NCBI RefSeq assembly: GCF_900128995.1
Contig: NZ_FQUE01000001.1
Location: 62,001-126,000 of the forward strand
Length of the DNA stretch: 64,000 nt
Origin: Loktanella atrilutea
GTDB lineage: Bacteria; Pseudomonadota; Alphaproteobacteria; Rhodobacterales; Rhodobacteraceae
Reading direction: 5' to 3'
The notes under the pieces were generated by a model. It ran no database searches. It saw nothing but the letters and a program-made list of their open reading frames with translations, and was not told the origin of the DNA. Both the position numbers and the translations under genes were made by a program. Below, in pieces: positions 34,257 to 42,542 of this stretch. Numbering within the stretch: position 1 is the stretch's first letter; each line of letters opens with the position of its first letter.

Positions 34257-35197
34257 GATTCGATCATCTTCGGGTTCAGGACGCGGTAGAGCGCGTCGGA
34301 GAGGATGTTCATCAGGATAAAGGCAATGGCCGTGCACAGCACGATGCCCTGCACCACGGCGTAATCGCGGTTGAACACCGCATCCACGACCAGCTTGCCG
34401 AAACCGGGGATGGTGAAGATCTGTTCGGTCAGCACGGCACCCGCAAGCAACTCGCCGAACAACAGCGTGACGACGGTCACGACGGGCACCAGCGCGTTGC
34501 GCAGGGCGTGCTTGACGACCACGGCACGTTCGCCCAGACCCTTGGCGCGGGCGGTGCGGACGTAGTCGGACTGCAGCACACCCAGCATGGCCGACCGCGT
34601 GTGCCGCATCAGCGTGGCGGCCAGCCCCGTACCGAGCACGAAGGCGGGCATCAGCATGGTCTGGATCGACCGCAGTGGATCGTCCGAGAATGGCTGGTAG
34701 CCGGAGGCGGGAAGCCAGCCGAGGTTCACCGACACGAGCAGGATCATCATGATCCCCAGCCAGAAGTTCGGGATCGACAACCCCGACAGGGCGACGACAT
34801 TGGCAACCCAGTCGATCCAGGTCCCCTTCGTGTAGGCCGACAGGATGCCCGCCGGGATGCCGATCACGACGGCGAAGAACAGCGCCATCAATGCCAGCTG
34901 GATGGTCACGGGCAGCTTCTGCGCGATCAGTGTCGTGACGTTCTGATTGGTTCGCAAGGAGATGCCGAGATCGCCCTGCAGCGCGTTCCAGACCCAGTTG
35001 AAGTACTGGACGTAGATCGGATCGTTCAGGTGGTATTTTGCCCGCAGGAATTCCAGCATCTCGGGGTTGCGGTCCTCACCGGCCAGGGCCAGCACCGGAT
35101 CGCCCGGCAGCAGCTTTTGCAGCAGGAACACGAAGACCGAGATCAGCAGGATCGTCGGGATCGCGATCAGAAGGCGGTGGCCGATGAAGCGGAGCAT
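34253..35197 (-). CDS. Dipeptide-type ABC transporter permease (DppB-like)
   Basis: A 314-residue permease. The start MLRFIGHRLLIAIPTILLIS, then FLQKLLPGDPVLALAGE, and the EAA-type loop VRTARAKGLGERAVVVKHALRN are typical of DppB/OppB. It begins 60 bases after the binding-protein stop and overlaps the DppC gene by four bases. The order from the promoter is regulator, two ATPases, binding protein, B, C, then ggt. Confidence 0.93.
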   Translation of the reverse strand: MLRFIGHRLLIAIPTILLISVFVFLLQKLLPGDPVLALAGEDRNPEMLEFLRAKYHLNDPIYVQYFNWVWNALQGDLGISLRTNQNVTTLIAQKLPVTIQLALMALFFAVVIGIPAGILSAYTKGTWIDWVANVVALSGLSIPNFWLGIMMILLVSVNLGWLPASGYQPFSDDPLRSIQTMLMPAFVLGTGLAATLMRHTRSAMLGVLQSDYVRTARAKGLGERAVVVKHALRNALVPVVTVVTLLFGELLAGAVLTEQIFTIPGFGKLVVDAVFNRDYAVVQGIVLCTAIAFILMNILSDALYRVLNPKMIES

Positions 35198-35257
35198 GGG
35201 ATGTCCTTGCGGGGATCAGGGTGGCCCGGCGACGCGTGCCGCCGGGCCGTGGTCAGG

Positions 35258-36766
35258 TCATTCGGCCTTGGACACGCCGGCCAGACGGATCATGCCGTCG
35301 GGGTAGGCGGTAAAGCCCGTGACGCCCTTGTCCATCGCCCAGATCCAGTTCTGGTGGTAGACGTAGATCAGCGGTAGCTCGTCATCGAGGATCGCCGTCG
35401 CCTGATCGTAAAGCGCCTTGCGCGCGGCGGTGTCGTTGGTGGCGCGCGCCTCGTTCAGCAGGCGGTCGACCTCGGGGTTGGAGTATTTTGCATCGTTCAG
35501 CCCGCCGTCCGTCGTGACGAACTGGTGGATGTTGCCATCGGGATCGACGCGGCCCGACCAGCCGATCTGGCTGATCTCGTAGTCGCCGGCGGTCTGCTGG
35601 GACAACTGGGTGGCGAACTCCTTGGCGACCACGTTAACGGTGATCCCGGCCTCCGACGCCATGGCCTGAATGACCTGCGTCACCTGCTGGTTCACCGGGT
35701 CGGTGCTGACCTGGATCTCGACCGTCGGGTTCTCGACACCGGCCTCGGCCAGCTTGGCTTTCGCGGCTTCGACGTCGCGGGCGGGGATCGGAATGTCCTG
35801 GTTGTACCAGGGCGAGGTCGGCGGCCACGGCTGGTTGCCGGCGGCGAAGGCGCCTTCGAACACGACCTGATTGATCGCCTCGCGGTCGATGGACAGCGAC
35901 AGGGCTTGCCGCACCAGCTTGTCCTGACCGAAGGGGTTCTGCGACTTGTCGCCGTTGCCGACGTTGACCGTCAGGCCCTGATAGCCAAGGGAGGTGGCCT
36001 GCTCCATCGTCAGCCCGTCGTCGGCCTTGACCGAGGCCACGTCCGTTGCCGCCAGCCGTTCGATCATGTCCACATCGCCGGCGCGCAGGTTCGCCAGACG
36101 CACGGTGGTGTCGACGATCGGCAGAAAGGTCACGGTGTCGAAGCTGTACTTGTCCGCGTCGTAGTAGTCCGCGAACTTCGTCAGCACGATGCGGTCCTGT
36201 TGCACCCGCTCGGTAAAGCTGTAGGGGCCGGCGCAGACCGGCGCGTTGCCGAAATCGGCACCCGCTGCCTCTGCCGCGGTGGGCGAGACCATCATGCCGG
36301 CGCGGTCGGCCAGCTGTGCGATCAGGGTTGCGTCGGGCTGGGCGACGGTGATCTCGATCGTGGTGGGGTCGACGACATTGGTTCCGGTGATCGAGGCGAC
36401 CTCGGACTTGCGGCGGCTTTCCTCCAGCGTCTGGGAGCGGTTGATGTTGTAGGCCACCGCCTCTGCGTCGAACTTGGTGCCGTCCTGAAAGGTGACGTCG
36501 TCGCGCAGCTTCATGGTCAGGGTCAGGTTGTCGTCGGACCACGACCATTCGGTCGCCAGCATCGGGATGATTTCAAGGTCCGGGGTGATGTCCACCAGCT
36601 TGTCGCAAAGCGAGGCATAGACGATGCGCCCCACGAAGGTGCGCGACTGGTCGGGGTCGAGGATGTCGGGATCTTCTGCCAGACCGATCTTCAGATCGGC
36701 GGCGAAGAGGGGGGCTGCGGTCAGCATCAGCATGGCTGACAGGGTCAATACGGCTGGTTTCTTCAT
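35258..36766 (-). CDS. Dipeptide-type ABC transporter substrate-binding protein (family 5)
   Basis: A 502-residue SBP_bac_5 protein. The signal peptide (about residues 1-22, ending PLFAADLK) is followed by DILDPDQSRTFVGRIVYASL, LATEWSWSDDNLTLTMKLRDD-like core, and KADYYDADK-type segments characteristic of DppA/GsiB-like proteins. It would bind a peptide in the periplasm and deliver it to the DppBC-type permeases. It lies 22 bases downstream of the DppF-like ATPase. Binding specificity cannot be told from sequence; the neighbouring ggt suggests glutamyl peptides. Confidence 0.92.
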   Translation of the reverse strand: MKKPAVLTLSAMLMLTAAPLFAADLKIGLAEDPDILDPDQSRTFVGRIVYASLCDKLVDITPDLEIIPMLATEWSWSDDNLTLTMKLRDDVTFQDGTKFDAEAVAYNINRSQTLEESRRKSEVASITGTNVVDPTTIEITVAQPDATLIAQLADRAGMMVSPTAAEAAGADFGNAPVCAGPYSFTERVQQDRIVLTKFADYYDADKYSFDTVTFLPIVDTTVRLANLRAGDVDMIERLAATDVASVKADDGLTMEQATSLGYQGLTVNVGNGDKSQNPFGQDKLVRQALSLSIDREAINQVVFEGAFAAGNQPWPPTSPWYNQDIPIPARDVEAAKAKLAEAGVENPTVEIQVSTDPVNQQVTQVIQAMASEAGITVNVVAKEFATQLSQQTAGDYEISQIGWSGRVDPDGNIHQFVTTDGGLNDAKYSNPEVDRLLNEARATNDTAARKALYDQATAILDDELPLIYVYHQNWIWAMDKGVTGFTAYPDGMIRLAGVSKAE

Positions 36767-36788
36767 GGTCGTTCTCCTGACTGTTGGA

Positions 36789-37874
36789 TCAAGTGGGCGT
36801 GGTGGTGCGCGCCGCGTCTGCGCTGCGGTCGCGGTAGAGGTCGAAGCGTGCCTGCGCGGCGGCAGACCGGGTCTGGCCGGTGGCGGCATGGCCTTGCAGC
36901 GACAGGGTCGCAGCGTGGTGGCACGCGGCCCACCGGTCGGGACCGGTGGCGGCGAGGGCGGGGCGCGTGGTCGTACAGACCTCGGTCGCGTGCGGGCAGC
37001 GGGGGTGAAAGCGACAGCCGGTCGGCAGGTCGATCGGATTGGGCGGATCGCCCTGCAACTGCGCCGCGGCGCTGCGCGCGCCGACCTGCGCCACGGGGAT
37101 CGCGGCGATCAGTGCGGCGGTATAGGGGTGCTTCGGGTTTGCAAACAGATCGGCCACCGGGCCCTGTTCAACGATCTCGCCCAGATACATCACTGCGACG
37201 CGGTCGGCCATGTGGCGCACGACGGCCAGATCGTGGGCGATGATGACCAGCGTCAGGCCAAGCGCCTCCTTCAGGTCCTGCAGGATGTTGATGACCTGCG
37301 CCTGGATCGACACGTCCAGCGCCGACACCGGCTCGTCACCGATCACCACCTTGGGTTCGGTGATCAGGGCACGCGCGATGCCGATGCGCTGGCGCTGCCC
37401 GCCCGAGAATTCGTGTGGATAGCGGTCGATGACTGAGGCGGGCAGGCCGACGCGGGCGAGCATGGCAGCCACCTTGGCGCGGCGGTCCTGCCTGTCGCCG
37501 ATGTTGTGGACCAGCAGCGGTTCCTCGATCAGCGCGCCGATGGTCATGCGCGGGTTCAGCGACGAAAACGGGTCCTGAAAAATGAACTGCAGGTCGCGGC
37601 GGAGGTGCCGCATGTCCTCTGCGGGAACATTGGCGATGTTGCGCCCCTGATAGACGACGGTGCCGTCGCTGGGCGACATCAGCCGCACCAGCAGGCGGGC
37701 GAGCGTGGACTTGCCGCAGCCGGATTCCCCCACGATCGCCAGCGTCTCGCCGCGGCGGATCTTGAGGTTGATGCCGTCCACGGCGCGCACGACCTTGGCC
37801 TCGCCGAAGAACGGCTTGCGCCCGGTGAACCGCTTCTGCAGCGCCTGCGTCTCGAGGATGATCTCGGTATTCAT
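36789..37874 (-). CDS. Dipeptide-type ABC transporter ATP-binding protein (DppF-like)
   Basis: A 361-residue ATPase. Walker A is [12 protein letters not shown], the ABC signature SGGQRQRIGIARAL, Walker B VVIGDEPVSALDVS, and the H-loop IIAHDLAV. The C terminus has the oligopeptide-transporter cysteine-rich segment (GCRFHPRCPHATEVC) that may hold an Fe-S cluster, as in other oligo/dipeptide systems. The start overlaps the stop of the DppD-like gene (ATGA). After the cysteine-rich part there is a 70-residue tail rich in Ala/Thr/Arg, longer than usual and probably disordered. Confidence 0.94.
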   Translation of the reverse strand: MNTEIILETQALQKRFTGRKPFFGEAKVVRAVDGINLKIRRGETLAIVGESGCGKSTLARLLVRLMSPSDGTVVYQGRNIANVPAEDMRHLRRDLQFIFQDPFSSLNPRMTIGALIEEPLLVHNIGDRQDRRAKVAAMLARVGLPASVIDRYPHEFSGGQRQRIGIARALITEPKVVIGDEPVSALDVSIQAQVINILQDLKEALGLTLVIIAHDLAVVRHMADRVAVMYLGEIVEQGPVADLFANPKHPYTAALIAAIPVAQVGARSAAAQLQGDPPNPIDLPTGCRFHPRCPHATEVCTTTRPALAATGPDRWAACHHAATLSLQGHAATGQTRSAAAQARFDLYRDRSADAARTTTPT

Positions 37875-38860
37875 GCCGCCACCTGCGCATCAAGGGGAGC
37901 TTTCCAGCAGGCGACGCGGTGACTGACGTCGCCCGCCACCGGAAGGGTCGGCGGCACCTTGGCGCATTGCGCATCGGCAAAGGGGCAGCGCGCGGCAAAG
38001 CGGCAGCCACCGGGCATCTCTCGGGCCGGCGGGACGACGCCGGGGATCGTGACCAGCCGGTCGCCGTCACCATCGAGGCCGGGCATCGAGGACATGAGGC
38101 CGATGGTATAGGGGTGCTGCGGGTCGTCGAAGATGGCAGCGGCAGAGCCGGTCTCGACCATCTGACCCGCATACATGACGGCGACCATGTCGGCCATTTC
38201 CGCGACCATGCCAAGATCGTGGGTGATCAGGATCATTGCGGTACCGGTGTCGCGCTGCAACCCGCGCATCAGTTCCAGGACCTGCGCCTGTATGGTGACG
38301 TCCAGCGCCGTCGTCGGCTCGTCCGCCAGCACGAGATCCGGCGCATTGGCCAGCGCCATGGCGATCATCACCCGCTGGCGCATGCCGCCGGACAGGTTGT
38401 GGGGGTAGACGTCCAGCCGCGTCTCGGGCGCGGGGATGCGGACCCGGCGCAGCATTTCCAGCGCATGGGCACGGGCCTCGGCCTCTGACTTGCCGGTGTG
38501 GCGGCGGACCGCCTCGGCTATCTGGTCGCCGACCTTCAGCGCCGGGTTCAGGCTGGTCATCGGTTCCTGAAAGATCATCCCGATCCGGTCGCCGCGCAGG
38601 CGGCGCATCTCTGCCGCAGGCAGGGTCAGCAGGTCGCGGCCCCGAAAGTCGGCGGTGCCGCCGGTCACCCGCAGGGGGGGTGTCGCCAGCAGGCCCATCA
38701 GCGCCAATGCCGTCAGGCTCTTGCCGCAGCCGCTTTCGCCGACGATGCACAGGGTTTCTCCCTTGTTCAAAGTAAACGTCAGGTCGCTGACCAGATCGCG
38801 CTCGGTGCCGTCGATGCGGATGCCAAGGCCCGTGACCTGCAGCAGGGGTTCAGTGGTCAT
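37871..38860 (-). CDS. Dipeptide-type ABC transporter ATP-binding protein (DppD-like)
   Basis: A 329-residue ATPase with Walker [14 protein letters not shown], signature [16 protein letters not shown], Walker [16 protein letters not shown]-loop ILITHDLGM, and the C-terminal cysteine motif [16 protein letters not shown]. The start at 38860 has GAAGGA eight bases upstream; the alternative at 38866 is too close to it. It overlaps the FadR-type regulator gene by 11 bases, so translation is coupled, and it overlaps its partner ATPase by 4. Confidence 0.93.
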   Translation of the reverse strand: MTTEPLLQVTGLGIRIDGTERDLVSDLTFTLNKGETLCIVGESGCGKSLTALALMGLLATPPLRVTGGTADFRGRDLLTLPAAEMRRLRGDRIGMIFQEPMTSLNPALKVGDQIAEAVRRHTGKSEAEARAHALEMLRRVRIPAPETRLDVYPHNLSGGMRQRVMIAMALANAPDLVLADEPTTALDVTIQAQVLELMRGLQRDTGTAMILITHDLGMVAEMADMVAVMYAGQMVETGSAAAIFDDPQHPYTIGLMSSMPGLDGDGDRLVTIPGVVPPAREMPGGCRFAARCPFADAQCAKVPPTLPVAGDVSHRVACWKAPLDAQVAA

Positions 38861-39560
38861 GGGCATGATCCTTCAGGGAGTCCCGCAAATTGCGGGTCAG
38901 ATGCACCAGATGATCCGTCATCGCTGCCTGCGCAGCATCGGGATCACGCGCATCGATCGCGTCGATGATCGCCATGTGCTGGGAATCGTAGAGCTTCAGC
39001 AGCGCCGGCGACCGGGCGAGATCGCGCTTTTGCTGCCAGTCGGCGGACCCGCGCACCTCGTCGACCAAGCCGAAGGCGACCGAAAGCAGCCGGTTGTCGG
39101 CGATCCGGGCGATCAGGCGGTGCAGCGCCCCGTCCCACAACTCGGTCGAGTCGCGATCCTGCGCGTGGCTGACGCGGTCCGCAAGCATCCGCAGCCGGTC
39201 CACGTCCTCTGCGGTGGCCCGGCGGGCGCAGAGGGCGGCCAATTGCGGTTCGATGCCCAGCCGCGCATCCATCACCGCCAGCGCGTCGACGTCGCCCGCG
39301 ATCTCGGCCGCGAGGCCGGTGATGATCTGCGGCGGCTGCCCGACGAAGGTGCCCTTGCCTTGCTGGCGCCAGACCAGCCCTTCGGCCTCCAGCACTTCCA
39401 GCGCGCGGCGGACGGTGTGGCGCCCCACGTCCAGTTGCTGCGACAATTCCCGCTCGGTCGGCAGACGTCCTTCGTTCGGCACGGCGCCGCTGTCGATCAT
39501 GCGACGGATCCGCGTCAGGGCGAGCGATGTGTTGTCGAGGGGGTGGCCGGTCGTGGTCAT
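38850..39560 (-). CDS. FadR-type GntR family regulator (FCD domain)
   Basis: A 236-residue repressor. The winged helix (residues about 15-75) has LPTERELSQQLDVGRHTVR and LEVLEAEGLVWRQQGKGTFVG. The FCD ligand domain follows, with the metal-binding-type pattern DGALHRLIARIADN and HMAIIDAIDARDPDAAQAAM. It is first in the dipeptide ABC/ggt operon and probably represses it. A TTG at 39590 would extend it but would run through the putative operator, so 39560 is preferred. No close ribosome binding site is visible; the operator overlaps the translation-start region. Confidence 0.85.
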   Translation of the reverse strand: MTTTGHPLDNTSLALTRIRRMIDSGAVPNEGRLPTERELSQQLDVGRHTVRRALEVLEAEGLVWRQQGKGTFVGQPPQIITGLAAEIAGDVDALAVMDARLGIEPQLAALCARRATAEDVDRLRMLADRVSHAQDRDSTELWDGALHRLIARIADNRLLSVAFGLVDEVRGSADWQQKRDLARSPALLKLYDSQHMAIIDAIDARDPDAAQAAMTDHLVHLTRNLRDSLKDHAHDH

Positions 39561-39562
39561 CA

Positions 39563-39592
39563 GCCCAATCTTTTTATTGGTTTCGCCCAATC
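39563..39592. promoter_or_regulatory. Putative operator of the FadR-type regulator
   Basis: Direct repeats GCCCAATC at 39563-39570 and 39585-39592 frame an inverted CCAAT-N6-ATTGG (39565-39580). The block begins three bases upstream of the regulator start. It may be the autoregulatory site, with half-site CCAAT. Confidence 0.4.
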
Positions 39593-39656
39593 AGACAATG
39601 GTTGCGATGCCTTAAAGTCAACCGGAACCGGGTCAGACGTGACGAAATGATGAAAT

Positions 39657-39686
39657 TTGCCATCCATGCACCGAATATAGCATAAT
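39657..39686 (+). promoter_or_regulatory. Candidate sigma-70 promoter for the amide operon
   Basis: TTGCCA (39657-39662) and CATAAT (39681-39686) are 18 bases apart in an unusually A/T-rich patch. If used, the leader is about 285 nt and reads through the terminator hairpin at 39915. Low certainty; alternatives on the opposite strand for the FadR operon are possible in the same patch. Confidence 0.35.
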
Positions 39687-39811
39687 ATTTGTGCATAAGA
39701 TCATTTTGGCGGCGAAAGATGTGTCCCCTATATGAAGTTATCCGTACAAAACACGCGACATGCGTGCATGGCAGAGCCCGCTACCCGCCAAGATAAGTGT
39801 GATTTCCCGTC

Positions 39812-39838
39812 GTAACCGGCGTTACGTAATGCGGTTAC
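39812..39838. promoter_or_regulatory. Interrupted inverted repeat in amide-operon leader
   Basis: GTAACCG (39812-39818) and CGGTTAC (39832-39838) flank an inner TTACGTAA. It could be a leader RNA hairpin or a binding site. The rest of the 416-base gap from 39561 to 39976 has no gene that I can support. Confidence 0.4.
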
Positions 39839-39914
39839 CCTTGCCATCTTGACGGACAGAGTGCGCCGCGACAGGCTGCAACGACATCTGGCTGAACGCC
39901 AATCCGGCATGCGC

Positions 39915-39962
39915 GCCCCGATCCGAACATCACATCCTGATGCCTTCGGGCGGGGCTTTTTT
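39915..39962 (+). terminator. Leader intrinsic terminator, putative ANTAR target, before amiC
   Basis: A long hairpin: GCCCCG (39915-39920) with CGGGGC (39951-39956), CCGAA with TTCGG, and CATCA with TGATG closing a five-base loop, followed by TTTTTT (39957-39962). It ends 14 bases before the start codon of the AmiC-like gene. A terminator this strong in front of an operon whose second gene encodes an ANTAR antiterminator is strong evidence of conditional readthrough. Confidence 0.85.
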
Positions 39963-39976
39963 GTGAAGGACCGATC

Positions 39977-41059
39977 TTGAAACGCACCGTGCCCATCGGA
40001 CTTCTGTTCTCGACCGGCGGCGCCTATGGCACGATCGGGACCGCTTGTCGCAACGGCGTGCTCGAGGCCGTCGCCCGCGTGAACGCCGACCCCGCCCGCC
40101 GCATCGCCCTGTCGGTGGTAGAGCGTGATCCGGACGGCAACCTCGACCGCTACGCGCCGCTGTGCACCGAACTTCTGCAGGGCGGGGTCAGGCACATCGT
40201 CGGCTGCGTCACATCCTCCAGCCGCAAGGAGGTGATCCCGACGCTGGACCGTCACGGCGGCACCCTCTGGTACACGGTCCCCTACGAGGGGTTCGAGGCG
40301 TCGGACCGGGTCATCTATCTGCACGCCTGCCCGAATCAGCACCTGCTGCCGCTTCTGGACTGGGCCTTCGCCACGCACGGGCGGCGCGGATATCTGACGG
40401 GCTCCAACTACATCTGGGGGTGGGAGATGAACCGCCTTGCCCGTCAGACGATACTGACTGCGGGCGGCGAGGTCACGGGAGAGCGGTATCTGTCGCCGGG
40501 GTCGACAGACGTGGCGCAGATGATCGCGGAGATTCGTCAGACCACGCCGGATTTCATTCTCAATTCCCTGATCGGCCCATCGTCCCGGGCCTTTCTGACG
40601 GCCTACGCCGCGCTTGGCGCCACCGACCCCCGGTTCGCGCCGGACCTCTGCCCGGTGCTGTCCTGCAACCTGACGGAATGCGAACTGCCCGACTTCGGCG
40701 CCGCCGCCGAAGGGCTCGTGGCGGCCGGCCCCTATTTTCACACAGGTCTGCAGTCCTTCCCTAACAGCCTCGCCGCCGCTGCGGATCTGGCGATCCGCAC
40801 CTTGGCGGACCTTCTGGATGCCCCGGGGCGGGAAGACGCGGACATCGCTGCCCTGCTGCAAACGCCGGCCGGTCACGCCAGCGGGATCGACCCGCAGACA
40901 CACCACATGCCGCAATCCGCGCTGATTGCACGGGCGCATGGCGGCGGCTTTCAGGTCATCCGCGACTGCGGCGCGCGGCGCGGCGATCCCTACCTGTCGG
41001 CGGACTGGATGATGGCCGCATCCCCCGGCCGCCCGCCGGCGCTGAAGGTCGTCTGGTGA
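39977..41059 (+). CDS. amiC: AmiC-like amide-sensing, periplasmic-binding-fold protein (cytosolic)
   Basis: A 360-residue type I periplasmic-binding-fold protein with no signal peptide. It begins KRTVPIGLLFSTGGAYGTIG, then has GCVTSSSRKEVIPTLDRHGG and TGSNYIWGWEMNRLARQTI, close to AmiC of Pseudomonas and to urea-transport binding proteins. In the Ami system AmiC binds small amides and releases the antiterminator AmiR. The start is TTG at 39977, with GAAGGA six bases upstream; no ATG fits. It overlaps the next gene by a GTGA, so the sensor and the antiterminator are translationally coupled. Confidence 0.88.
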   Translation: MKRTVPIGLLFSTGGAYGTIGTACRNGVLEAVARVNADPARRIALSVVERDPDGNLDRYAPLCTELLQGGVRHIVGCVTSSSRKEVIPTLDRHGGTLWYTVPYEGFEASDRVIYLHACPNQHLLPLLDWAFATHGRRGYLTGSNYIWGWEMNRLARQTILTAGGEVTGERYLSPGSTDVAQMIAEIRQTTPDFILNSLIGPSSRAFLTAYAALGATDPRFAPDLCPVLSCNLTECELPDFGAAAEGLVAAGPYFHTGLQSFPNSLAAAADLAIRTLADLLDAPGREDADIAALLQTPAGHASGIDPQTHHMPQSALIARAHGGGFQVIRDCGARRGDPYLSADWMMAASPGRPPALKVVW

Positions 41060-41658
41060 GCCGGGGGGTGGAAGGCGGCGATCTGGGTGGTGCGCGGGCG
41101 ATCGTCCTGCATCGTCCTCATGCCGTCGTCGCATCCGTAACCCGGCAACTGCAGGCCATTGGCTTGTCGGTAGAGTCGGCATGGCCAGACCTGCCTGCCG
41201 ACGCCGCGTCGGCGGACTTCCTGTTCTTCGACGCCGACATGGGGTTCGACGCACAGTTTCCCTGGCAGCCGGGTGCGGCGCCGCTGCCGCTGATCGCCCT
41301 GATCGGGTCAGAGGCGCCGGGTCGCATCGAATGGGCGCTTTCAGCCGGGGCGCAGGCGCAGATCCTGAAGCCCGTGGGCGACGGCGGCGTCTACAGTGCG
41401 CTGCTGATCGCAAGGCACGGTTTCGCCATGCGCCAGACGCTGACGGCGGCGGTCGATGACATGCGCGGACGCCTCGGCGCGCGGCAGACCGTGGTGCGTG
41501 CCATCGTCCAGCTGACGCGCGGGGCAGGATCGGAAGATGCCGCCTATGATGCCCTGCGGCGCATGGCGATGGACGGCCGGATCACGCTGGAAGAGGCCGC
41601 CGCCCGGGTGGTGGCCACACCTGCCGTCGATCGCCGAGCGCGAAAAGGCACCGCATGA
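41056..41658 (+). CDS. amiR: AmiR-like antiterminator with ANTAR domain
   Basis: A 200-residue protein: an N-terminal degenerate receiver (residues about 14-120; HRPHAVVASVTRQLQAIG, LFFDADMG) and a C-terminal ANTAR RNA-binding domain at about 130-190 (RQTVVRAIVQLTRG, DAAYDALRRMAMDGRITLEE). AmiR binds leader RNA and prevents termination unless AmiC holds it. It starts with GTG at 41056 overlapping amiC by four bases, and overlaps the permease gene by four bases. The receiver lacks a clear phosphorylated aspartate pocket, so regulation is by AmiC rather than phosphate. Confidence 0.88.
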   Translation: MSRGVEGGDLGGARAIVLHRPHAVVASVTRQLQAIGLSVESAWPDLPADAASADFLFFDADMGFDAQFPWQPGAAPLPLIALIGSEAPGRIEWALSAGAQAQILKPVGDGGVYSALLIARHGFAMRQTLTAAVDDMRGRLGARQTVVRAIVQLTRGAGSEDAAYDALRRMAMDGRITLEEAAARVVATPAVDRRARKGTA

Positions 41659-42542
41659 CAGAGGTCACGGCCCCCGCCACGTCGCGCCGCCCCGACGGTG
41701 TCTGGTCGCGCCTGCGCCATCGCCCGCTGGCGCTGTTCGGCATGGCATTGGTCTTGCTGATCGTCGGGGCCGCTGTGCTGGCCCCCGTGATCGCGCCCTT
41801 CGATCCCTTCGCGCAGAACTTCGACGGCCTGACGATGTTCGGAGAGCCCCTGCCGCCCGGCGGAGCCTATGTCCTGGGCACCGACCTGCTAGGGCGCGAC
41901 CTGCTCAGCCGTCTGCTCTACGGCGCGCGCACCTCGCTGATCATTGGGGTGGTGGCTAACGGGATCGCGTTGCTGATCGGCACGGTGATCGGATTGACGG
42001 CCGGGTTCTTTCAGGGCTGGATCGGCGCGGTGCTGATGCGCTTCACCGACCTGATGATGGCGTTTCCGGCGCTCTTGCTGGCGATCTGCCTTGCCGCCGT
42101 CTTCCAGCCAAGCCTGTGGATCGTCGCCTTCGTGATCGCCATGGTGAACTGGGTCCAGACCGCGCGGGTGATCTATACCGAGACCTCGGCACTGGCCGCG
42201 CGCGATTACATCGCGGCGCAGCGCACGCTGGGGGCCAGCACGCCGCGCATCCTGTTCCGTCACATCCTGCCGCACCTTGTGCCGTTGATCATCGTCTGGG
42301 GCACGCTGGGGATCTCGACGACCGTGCTGCTGGAGGCGACGCTCTCCTACCTCGGAGTAGGCGTGCAGCCGCCGACGCCCAGCTGGGGCAACATCATCTT
42401 CGAGAACCAGACCTATTTCCAGTCCGCCCCGTGGCTCGTGTTTTTTCCGGGGGCAGCGATCGTCGTGTTGGCATTGGCCTTCAACCTCGTGGGCGACGCC
42501 CTGCGAGACGTATTGGACCCCACGTTGAGAGGGTCCGACTGA
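41655..42542 (+). CDS. ABC transporter permease (DppC-like), amide operon
   Basis: A 295-residue permease. The opening helix ALFGMALVLLIVGAAVLAPV, TDLLGRDLLSRLLYGARTSL, the EAA loop AAQRTLGASTPRILFRHILPH and LLEATLSYLGVGVQPPTPSW are typical of DppC. It overlaps amiR (ATGA) and the next permease (TGATG). Together with that permease, the binding protein and the fused ATPase it forms a complete dipeptide/nickel-type importer, presumably for an amide, given the acetamidase in the operon. Confidence 0.92.
   Translation: MTEVTAPATSRRPDGVWSRLRHRPLALFGMALVLLIVGAAVLAPVIAPFDPFAQNFDGLTMFGEPLPPGGAYVLGTDLLGRDLLSRLLYGARTSLIIGVVANGIALLIGTVIGLTAGFFQGWIGAVLMRFTDLMMAFPALLLAICLAAVFQPSLWIVAFVIAMVNWVQTARVIYTETSALAARDYIAAQRTLGASTPRILFRHILPHLVPLIIVWGTLGISTTVLLEATLSYLGVGVQPPTPSWGNIIFENQTYFQSAPWLVFFPGAAIVVLALAFNLVGDALRDVLDPTLRGSD

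Noticed and set aside
39860-39885. Canonical ANTAR hexaloop stem (loop ACAGGC)
   Set aside because: Loop positions A1 and G4 fit, but the stem is only three base pairs with a wobble, so it is too weak to call.
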